From the NCBI GenBank assembly GCA_001790645.1, contig MGDB01000137.1, positions 1-12,391 on the forward strand: a stretch of DNA of 12,391 nucleotides, written 5' to 3'. This stretch comes from Candidatus Schekmanbacteria bacterium GWA2_38_11. GTDB taxonomy: Bacteria; Schekmanbacteria; GWA2-38-11. Shown piece by piece: positions 7,818-12,391 of this stretch. A program made the position numbers and the translations under genes. The number at the start of each line of letters is the position of its first letter. The first letter of the stretch is position 1. The notes beneath the pieces were generated by a model. That model did no database searches. It was not told the DNA's origin and saw nothing but the letters and a program-made list of their open reading frames with translations.

Positions 7818-9734
7818 TTAGTTTTTATCCTCGAATTCAGCATCAACTACATTATCATCACTTTTAGAAGAGGACTCCTGAGCCTGCGAACCGGATTTAG
7901 GCTCCTGGGATCCCTGTTCCCCGGAAGAAGCTCCTCCCTGAGCTTGGCTGTACATTATCTCTGCTAACTTATAGGAAGATTTAGTGATCCGGTCAATTGA
8001 GCTTTTCATCTTCGGCAGGTCCTCGCTTGTCAATGCACTCTTTCCTTCACTAAGAGCTTCCTCAATAGATTTTGCCTCGGCTTCAGGGATTTTAGTCCTA
8101 TGCTCATTAAGGGTTTTTTCAGTATTGTAGATAAGTGAGTCCAGCTGATTCCTAACATCAATCTGTTCTCTCCTCTTTTTATCTTCCTCAGAATGGGATT
8201 CAGCATCCTTAACCATCTTTTCGATATCTTCCTTTGATACGCCTGAGGATGATGTAATTGTTATTTTCTGTTCCTTCCCGATTGCCAGATCTTTTGCAGA
8301 TACATTGACAATTCCATTGGCATCAATATCAAACGTAACTTCTATCTGCGGTATTCCTCTTGGTGCAGGCGGAATACCTACCAAGTGGAATTTCCCGAGT
8401 GTCCGGTTATCCCGTGCCATCTCTCTTTCACCCTGAAGAACATGGATTTCAACACTTGTCTGGCTATCAGCCGCTGTAGAGAATATCTCTGATTTTCTGG
8501 TAGGGATTGTTGTATTTCTCTCAATAAGCCTTGTCATAACTCCACCGAGGGTCTCTATCCCAAGTGAAAGAGGAGTAACGTCAAGGAGCAAAACATCCTT
8601 TACATCGCCAGCTAAAACTCCTCCCTGAATAGCAGCACCAACTGCAACAACTTCATCAGGATTAACACCCTTATGCGGTTCTTTGCCAAAAAGCTGCTTT
8701 ACTACTTCCTGCACCTTGGGGATTCTTGTAGAACCTCCTACCAGGACTACTTCATCTATATTCGATGGAGAAAGACCTGCATCCTGGAGGGCCTGACGGC
8801 ATGGTCCAAGAGACTTCTGGATCAGGTCATCTACTAATTGCTCAAACTTAGCCCTTGTAAGCCTGATATTCAAATGTTTTGGACCCGATGCATCAGCAGT
8901 TATAAAAGGAAGACTTATTTCAGTTTCTGTCAATGTTGATAACTCCATCTTTGCTTTTTCCGCAGCTTCCCTTAATCTCTGCATTGCCATCGGATCTTTT
9001 GCAAGGTCTATCCCCTGGTCTTTTTTAAACTCGGTTACAAGCCAGTCAATAACCCTCTGGTCTAAGTTATCTCCTCCAAGATGAGTATCTCCATTTGTTG
9101 ACTTAACTTCTACCACACCTTCTCCAACTTCAAGGATAGAAATATCAAATGTTCCTCCTCCAAAATCATATACAGCTATGGTTTCATTCTTTTTCTTATC
9201 AAGTCCGTAAGCTAATGCTGCTGCCGTGGGTTCATTAATAATCCTTTTAACTTCAAGTCCTGCTATTTTTCCTGCATCCTTTGTGGCTTGTCTCTGGCTG
9301 TCGTTAAAATATGCCGGGACTGTTATAACGGCTTCAGTAATTTTATGCCCTAAATAATCTTCAGCAGAAGATTTTAACTTCTGTAAAACCATGGCAGAAA
9401 TTTCAGGAGGAGAATAAAGCTTGCCCTGAGCCTCTATCTTGACCTCTCCCCCCGTATCCTTAACTTTGTAAGGCACCATTTTAATCTCTTCAGAAACCTC
9501 ACCAAACCTCCTGCCCATGAATCTTTTTATTGAAAAAATCGTATTAAGAGGGTTTGTTATGGCCTGCCTTTTTGCTATCTGGCCCACTAACCTATCCCCG
9601 TCTTTTGTAAAAGCCACGACTGAAGGGGTTGTTCTGCCGCCTTCAGAGTTTGGTATTACTGTTGCGTCCCCTCCCTCCATAACAGCTACAACAGAGTTGG
9701 TTGTACCTAAATCTATACCAATTATCTTTCCCAT
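7818..9734 (-). CDS. dnaK: DnaK (Hsp70) molecular chaperone
   Basis: This is a 638-residue cytoplasmic Hsp70, full length. The N-terminal ATPase domain carries the three family signatures: IDLGTTNS (7-14), [12 protein letters not shown] (188-199) and [14 protein letters not shown] (329-342). The interdomain linker VLLLDV is at 381-386, followed by the substrate-binding beta-sandwich and helical lid (about 387-595), then a flexible Ser/Gly/Gln-rich tail (about 596-625) ending in DAEFEDKN, a variant of the usual acidic terminus. The start ATG has AGGAGG (9743-9748) eight bases upstream and a strong promoter about 50 bp before it. It is the first gene of the operon, with hsp20, dnaJ and grpE behind it. 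It is the only Hsp70 in the window, although two DnaJ and two GrpE proteins accompany it. Confidence 0.99.
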   Translation of the reverse strand: MGKIIGIDLGTTNSVVAVMEGGDATVIPNSEGGRTTPSVVAFTKDGDRLVGQIAKRQAITNPLNTIFSIKRFMGRRFGEVSEEIKMVPYKVKDTGGEVKIEAQGKLYSPPEISAMVLQKLKSSAEDYLGHKITEAVITVPAYFNDSQRQATKDAGKIAGLEVKRIINEPTAAALAYGLDKKKNETIAVYDFGGGTFDISILEVGEGVVEVKSTNGDTHLGGDNLDQRVIDWLVTEFKKDQGIDLAKDPMAMQRLREAAEKAKMELSTLTETEISLPFITADASGPKHLNIRLTRAKFEQLVDDLIQKSLGPCRQALQDAGLSPSNIDEVVLVGGSTRIPKVQEVVKQLFGKEPHKGVNPDEVVAVGAAIQGGVLAGDVKDVLLLDVTPLSLGIETLGGVMTRLIERNTTIPTRKSEIFSTAADSQTSVEIHVLQGEREMARDNRTLGKFHLVGIPPAPRGIPQIEVTFDIDANGIVNVSAKDLAIGKEQKITITSSSGVSKEDIEKMVKDAESHSEEDKKRREQIDVRNQLDSLIYNTEKTLNEHRTKIPEAEAKSIEEALSEGKSALTSEDLPKMKSSIDRITKSSYKLAEIMYSQAQGGASSGEQGSQEPKSGSQAQESSSKSDDNVVDAEFEDKN

Positions 9735-9786
9735 TAATCTTTCCTCCTAAGTTTAAATTATAACCTAACTATTGAGTCCAAAAAGA

Positions 9787-9815
9787 ATATAATATATGAG
9801 TGTATTGTTGTCAAG
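9787..9815 (-). promoter_or_regulatory. Sigma-70-type promoter of the dnaK operon
   Basis: TTGACA (9810-9815), a 17-base spacer and TATATT (9787-9792) lie upstream of dnaK. An A/T-tract directly before the -35 box resembles an UP element. The predicted leader is about 45 nt. No CIRCE operator (TTAGCACTC with its inverted copy) and no sigma-32-type CCCCAT -10 box are present nearby. Confidence 0.75.
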
Positions 9816-9839
9816 TATTTTTAAAAAAAATATAAGCTA

Positions 9840-9861
9840 TAAAAACATTATTATGTTTTTA
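9840..9861 (-). terminator. A/T-rich 9-bp inverted repeat after the AAA gene (possible terminator)
   Basis: TAAAAACAT and its exact inverted copy ATGTTTTTA flank a four-base loop. It lies between the AAA_14 gene and the dnaK promoter, so it could end the former's transcript. The stem is almost all A-T and would be weak; it may instead simply be part of an A/T-rich promoter flank. Confidence 0.3.
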
Positions 9862-9983
9862 CTTTTAAAAATCAATGTAATACATCAGAAAGCTTTTTAG
9901 AAGATTTGTCGAGGAAAGAGAGAGTTTTTTTGCAATGAGGATAAAAACATCAAGATCGCTTGAAAAACTTTTCTCAAAACTTT

Positions 9984-11330
9984 TTAACAAAAAAGCCATA
10001 TAGGCGAGCAAAAAACATCTTTTCTTGGCATCATAAACTCTCCCCTGTAAATAATCAGAGAAAATGGTATTTTTAATTTTTTACCTTTGTGTTTTTCTTT
10101 AAACATATCAATTGAATGGAGGTACTTATTATCCCACAGAGTAGAATATTTTATCTCTACAGGAATTGTTATTCCTCCTGTGCTGATGACCATATCTATT
10201 TCTGATGCATGACTTTTTTGCCAGAAGTAAAAAGATGGAGGCTTTTCTAAATTTATTCCCCATTTGATAAAATCTGCAATTATAAGATTCTCAAAATAAT
10301 GACCAATTTCACCGCTTGCTTTGATTATTTCTCTTCCCTTAAAACCTCCCAATGCCCAGATAAGAGCATTATCAAAAAAATATACCTTTTTTGCCTTTTT
10401 AATCCTCGTAGATATATTTAAGAAAAAGGGGGAAAGGAGAAATCCAATGAGACTTTCCTGCCAGATTGCAACATATTTTTTAGTAGTAATCTGATTAACA
10501 CCTGCATCATTCCCCAATCGGTTATACTCCAGAAGATTACCTACCCTTGAAGATAATTGGGCAACAACCCTGCGATAACCTTCTATGTTGCCTATATCTT
10601 TAACACTACGCATATCCCTTTCAACATAAGTATCAATATAGTCTATTAACCATCGAGGGATAGTATCCTCATCTATTTTAGAAAAGGTAGGAGGGAAAAG
10701 GCTTCGGGTTATGAGTTTATCAACTAAAAGCATTTTTTTCTTGCTTCCGGGTTTAAATTCTTTGCTAAGCTTGGATAGGAAGTTTTGAGTGAGAGAGCCT
10801 GAAAAAATTCCATTATATAAACTCTTGGCGCATTCAAAATCTCCAATCTCTTCGTAAAGAGATGCTTCACTTATGGAGAAAGGATAAATTCTTAAAATCT
10901 GAACTCTGCCTGCCAGAGTCTCTGCAGTTCTGTCAAGAAGCTCTAAACTCGAAGAACCGCTTATAATAATTTTTAATCGGGGAGAGTATTTGTCATATAA
11001 TATTTTTATAGATTCAAAGATTAATGGAAGCTTTTGTGCCTCATCAATAAAAAGGTAAAACCTTTCTTTTAGTAAACTTAATCCAAAACCTAAAGTTTCC
11101 TCAATCTGTTCCAGTAAATAATTCTCATTTTTTTTAACCCTGTCTCTTTCAAATAAAGAATCTAAATTCAGATAAAATTTTCTGTTTCCTGAAATGCCTT
11201 CAAGGCAGGTATTTATTGATGTAGTCTTTCCTGATTGCCTTGGACCGATTAACACCGTTATTAACGGGCTATCCATGGATTTTCTGAGATGAGGGTTGTA
11301 AATTCTTTCTATAACCTTTAACTTTTCCAT
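9984..11330 (-). CDS. AAA_14 / DUF4143 family ATPase
   Basis: This 448-residue protein belongs to a widespread accessory family of unsettled function. The N-terminal AAA-type ATPase has Walker A GPRQSGKTT (29-37), Walker B FYLFIDEAQ (91-99), a sensor-like SGSSS (124-128) and LAGR (139-142). The DUF4143 half begins near YIDTYVERDMR (231-241) and ends in a restriction-endonuclease-like fold: FEN (346-348), then SEID (376-379) and VEIK (391-394), matching the E/D...ExK pattern of PD-(D/E)XK proteins. Whether it cleaves nucleic acid is not established for the family. No Shine-Dalgarno sequence precedes the ATG. It has its own consensus promoter at 11495-11522, with a leader of about 158 nt that contains two strong hairpins. 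Its link to the chaperones is probably only positional; such genes are often scattered and horizontally moved. Confidence 0.92.
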   Translation of the reverse strand: MEKLKVIERIYNPHLRKSMDSPLITVLIGPRQSGKTTSINTCLEGISGNRKFYLNLDSLFERDRVKKNENYLLEQIEETLGFGLSLLKERFYLFIDEAQKLPLIFESIKILYDKYSPRLKIIISGSSSLELLDRTAETLAGRVQILRIYPFSISEASLYEEIGDFECAKSLYNGIFSGSLTQNFLSKLSKEFKPGSKKKMLLVDKLITRSLFPPTFSKIDEDTIPRWLIDYIDTYVERDMRSVKDIGNIEGYRRVVAQLSSRVGNLLEYNRLGNDAGVNQITTKKYVAIWQESLIGFLLSPFFLNISTRIKKAKKVYFFDNALIWALGGFKGREIIKASGEIGHYFENLIIADFIKWGINLEKPPSFYFWQKSHASEIDMVISTGGITIPVEIKYSTLWDNKYLHSIDMFKEKHKGKKLKIPFSLIIYRGEFMMPRKDVFCSPIWLFC

Positions 11331-11378
11331 TTTAGCTTGATAATTTCTTGTGGTTTGTCACAGGGTTACCTTATATTT

Positions 11379-11434
11379 CCTCTCCCCTTGTGGGACCTGC
11401 CTGCCGGCAGGCAGGGAGGATTAAGGTGAGGGGT
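11379..11434. repeat. Dispersed repeat A, interrupted by the 20-bp palindrome
   Basis: The flanks (11379-11395, CCTCTCCCCTTGTGGGA, and 11416-11434, GAGGATTAAGGTGAGGGGT) read as one continuous repeat when the palindrome is removed. I recall this type of intergenic repeat from many bacterial genomes. It lies in the predicted leader of the AAA_14 transcript. Confidence 0.6.
11396..11415. repeat. 20-bp perfect palindrome, copy 1
   Basis: CCTGCCTGCCGGCAGGCAGG is perfectly self-complementary. An identical copy lies at 11583-11602. It is much more G+C-rich than its surroundings. Confidence 0.95.
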
Positions 11435-11454
11435 AAAATAAATTAGTTCTTTCA

Positions 11455-11480
11455 TACCCTGCGGTCTCTGCCGCACGGTA
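11455..11480. repeat. 26-bp hairpin-forming inverted repeat
   Basis: The arms are TACC-C-TGCGG and CCGCA-C-GGTA, ten bases each with one C/C mismatch, around a six-base loop. It is G+C-rich and lies in the predicted leader of the AAA_14 gene. It is a different sequence from the 20-bp palindrome. Confidence 0.75.
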
Positions 11481-11494
11481 ATTCATTTGGTTAT

Positions 11495-11522
11495 ATTATA
11501 ATCACAATATAATTATTGTCAA
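11495..11522 (-). promoter_or_regulatory. Perfect-consensus sigma-70 promoter for the AAA_14 gene
   Basis: TTGACA (11517-11522), a 16-base spacer and TATAAT (11495-11500) are both exact consensus. An inverted repeat, TTATATT-N8-AATATAA (11491-11512), overlaps the -10 box and spacer and could be an operator. Confidence 0.7.
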
Positions 11523-11565
11523 GCAAAAATTAAATTGCAATTAAAATATTACACCACAAATATTT

Positions 11566-11619
11566 TCTCTGTGTCCTCAGTGCCTGCCTGCCGGCAGGCA
11601 GGCCTCTGTGGTGAAAAAT
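11566..11619. repeat. Dispersed repeat B, interrupted by the 20-bp palindrome
   Basis: The flanks (11566-11582, TCTCTGTGTCCTCAGTG, and 11603-11619, CCTCTGTGGTGAAAAAT) join into one repeat when the 20-mer is removed. CACCACA (11552-11558) and TGTGGTG (11607-11613) form short inverted ends around it. Confidence 0.6.
11583..11602. repeat. 20-bp perfect palindrome, copy 2
   Basis: This is identical to the copy at 11396-11415. Chance neighbours extend the symmetry by one base on each side. Confidence 0.95.
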
Positions 11620-11768
11620 CTATTTTGGACAGAAGTGGTTGCAGGCAGAATTTAAGTAAGGACTGGTCCTATTCCGGTCAACAAAGAGCAGACGATTTTC
11701 ATTTAAATTTTTTGTAGAGAGGGCATGACTCTGTTGGTGGACAGTTTTTCGTACTTAATTTCTTTCTT

Positions 11769-11796
11769 GACAAAAAAAGCTAAAGCATTATTATAA
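11769..11796 (+). promoter_or_regulatory. Sigma-70-type promoter, plus strand
   Basis: TTGACA (11769-11774), a 16-base spacer and TATTAT (11791-11796, 5 of 6 matches) point away from the AAA_14 gene. The next plus-strand gene starts about 450 bp downstream, beyond a strong terminator, so the product may be a small RNA. Confidence 0.55.
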
Positions 11797-11876
11797 AATC
11801 AAAACAAACACATCTTGTCTTGGCACAACAACAGACTTTTTTCGTTCACAGAAATGAAAATGGCTCAATTCTTGCA

Positions 11877-11900
11877 CAGACAGACAGACAGACAGACAGA
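11877..11900. repeat. Tetranucleotide microsatellite (CAGA)x6
   Basis: Six uninterrupted copies of CAGA. Such tracts can change copy number by slippage. It lies in non-coding DNA between a promoter and a terminator. Confidence 0.95.
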
Positions 11901-11927
11901 TTTAAATTTCCTAAGGTATATTGATTT

Positions 11928-11975
11928 AAAAAGCCCTGGTCTTGTTCCAGAATATTGGAACAGCCGGGGTTTTTT
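11928..11975 (+). terminator. Strong intrinsic terminator with branched stem
   Basis: AAAAAGCCCTGG pairs with CCGGGGTTTTTT (12 positions, including two G-T wobbles). Inside it a second hairpin forms from GTTCCA and TGGAAC. A run of six T follows. Because an A-tract begins the stem, it could also work on the minus strand. Confidence 0.8.
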
Positions 11976-12024
11976 GGTTTTCTAATATAATACCTCCCCT
12001 CTCACTTCCAGGCGGTGCCGCAAT

Positions 12025-12073
12025 GTCATTGCGAGGGAGCAAAGCGACCGAAGCAATCCGATCCAAAGGATCG
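12025..12073. repeat. Dispersed repeat C with adjoining hairpin
   Basis: 12025-12059 begins GTCATTGCGAGGGAGC and ends GAAGCAATCC, a widely seen intergenic repeat whose ATTGC and GCAAT ends pair. CGATCC-AAA-GGATCG (12059-12073) directly follows as a perfect hairpin. Confidence 0.65.
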
Positions 12074-12248
12074 TCGCGAGAGCAAAAGAGGATTATGATA
12101 CAGTCTGTTTTTGGGAGAGCAAGGTGAGGGGTTGTAACCTTTGGACAGCCTTTCCAAATTTTTAATATAAGCAATCAGGTAACGGTTATTCTGTTAAGAT
12201 GTCTTTATTTTTATTCATTTTAATAAACCATTATGAGGAGTAATAGTT

Positions 12249-12391
12249 ATGGGTAAAAAGATTTTTTTGTTTATGTTATTACTTTCCTTATCTCTGCCTT
12301 TATCTCTAATAATATACAGCGATGCCTTGGCAGTGAGCCCACAGATAGCAGCAGGATGGTATCACACCATAGGCATAAAGACAGACGGCAC
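12249..12391 (+). CDS. Exported RCC1-repeat protein (partial, N-terminus only)
   Basis: 47 residues are visible before the right edge. The start ATG has GAGGAG (12235-12240) eight bases upstream. Residues 1-27 form a clear signal peptide: MGKK, a long hydrophobic stretch rich in Leu and Ser, then SDALA with a likely cut after Ala27. The mature protein opens with SPQIAAGWYHTIGIKTDGT, which matches the RCC1 repeat pattern (AAGxxHTxxxxxDGTV) used to build seven-bladed beta-propellers. It is probably a secreted or surface protein. The full number of repeats, any further domains and its partners are outside the window. It is transcribed away from the rest of the cluster. Confidence 0.8.
   Translation, partial: MGKKIFLFMLLLSLSLPLSLIIYSDALAVSPQIAAGWYHTIGIKTDG

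Larger units (their letters stand above)
11803..11975 (+). ncRNA. Candidate small RNA between a promoter and an intrinsic terminator
   Basis: The call rests only on layout: a good plus-strand promoter at 11769-11796 and a strong terminator at 11928-11975, with no credible gene between. The predicted RNA is about 170 nt and includes the CAGA tandem repeat. The start is estimated as about seven bases after the -10 box. No known RNA family is recognised; it could also be an attenuated leader of the RCC1 gene. Confidence 0.25.
11331..12248. other. About 900-bp intergenic region rich in repeats
   Basis: No protein gene is supported. Short open frames here are products of the palindromic repeats; for example the 20-bp palindrome translates as PACRQAG. 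The region holds a minus-strand promoter for the AAA_14 gene, three dispersed repeats, two identical palindromes, a CAGA microsatellite, and a plus-strand promoter and terminator. The stretch 11620-11760 shows nothing I recognise. Confidence 0.7.

Noticed and set aside
9735..9983. CIRCE operator or sigma-32 promoter before dnaK
   Set aside because: Neither TTAGCACTC/GAGTGCTAA nor a CCCCAT-type -10 box is found in the region.
11535..11717. 60-residue plus-strand open frame with VPACRQAG
   Set aside because: It is the translation of dispersed repeat B and its palindrome; no ribosome binding site and no protein-like composition.
11620..11760. Possible insertion-sequence remnant (TGTTGGTGGACAG and flanking frames)
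   Set aside because: No matching inverted end, target duplication or transposase motif could be found in either strand.
11877..11900. Possible CRISPR-like or direct-repeat array
   Set aside because: Four-base units with no spacers; it is a simple microsatellite. No CRISPR array or cas gene is present anywhere in the window.
11854..11905. 19-codon open frame MKMAQFLHRQTDRQ... across the CAGA tract
   Set aside because: No ribosome binding site, very short, and its sequence is mostly the microsatellite.
11926..12174. Open frames on both strands over 11926-12174
   Set aside because: They run through the terminator and dispersed repeat C, so they are repeat-derived rather than genes.

Overview
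The window (about 12.4 kb, A+T-rich, roughly 38-40% G+C by eye) looks like chromosomal DNA from an uncultured, probably Gram-negative-type bacterium. It carries one large protein-quality-control cluster on the minus strand. The intergenic DNA on the right holds dispersed palindromic repeats of a kind I recall from deltaproteobacterial and candidate-phylum genomes. Neither the repeats nor the proteins allow a firm placement.

Layout, left to right. 1-815 (-): the first ~271 residues of an ABC-2 type (GldA/CcmA-like) ATP-binding protein that runs off the left edge. 855-892: a probable intrinsic terminator. 926-3184 (-): a two-domain Clp AAA+ unfoldase without a middle domain, with its own consensus promoter upstream (3237-3265). 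3291-5389 (-): a tightly overlapping module of a second GrpE, a small TPR-like protein and a second full-length DnaJ; the DnaJ probably starts at TTG. 5390-5604: a 215-bp gap with a hairpin. 5605-9734 (-): dnaK, hsp20, dnaJ and grpE in transcription order, behind a strong TTGACA-N17-TATATT promoter (9787-9815). 9984-11330 (-): an AAA_14/DUF4143 ATPase, an accessory-type gene, with a perfect-consensus promoter at 11495-11522. 11331-12248: about 900 bp without a protein gene. It contains two identical 20-bp palindromes nested in two different dispersed repeats, another large hairpin, a (CAGA)6 microsatellite, a third dispersed repeat and, on the plus strand, a promoter and terminator that could bracket a small RNA. 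12249-12391 (+): the start of an exported RCC1-repeat protein that runs off the right edge.

How the genes fit together. DnaK, DnaJ and GrpE form the Hsp70 refolding cycle, Hsp20 holds unfolded clients, and the Clp ATPase would pull clients apart for refolding or for a separate ClpP. The notable points are two complete DnaJ and two GrpE proteins for a single visible DnaK, a TPR-like protein wedged between the second pair, and a Clp ATPase in which both substrate-gripping pore loops depart from the usual sequence. No CIRCE operator and no hrcA are visible, and the promoters look like housekeeping sigma-70 promoters.
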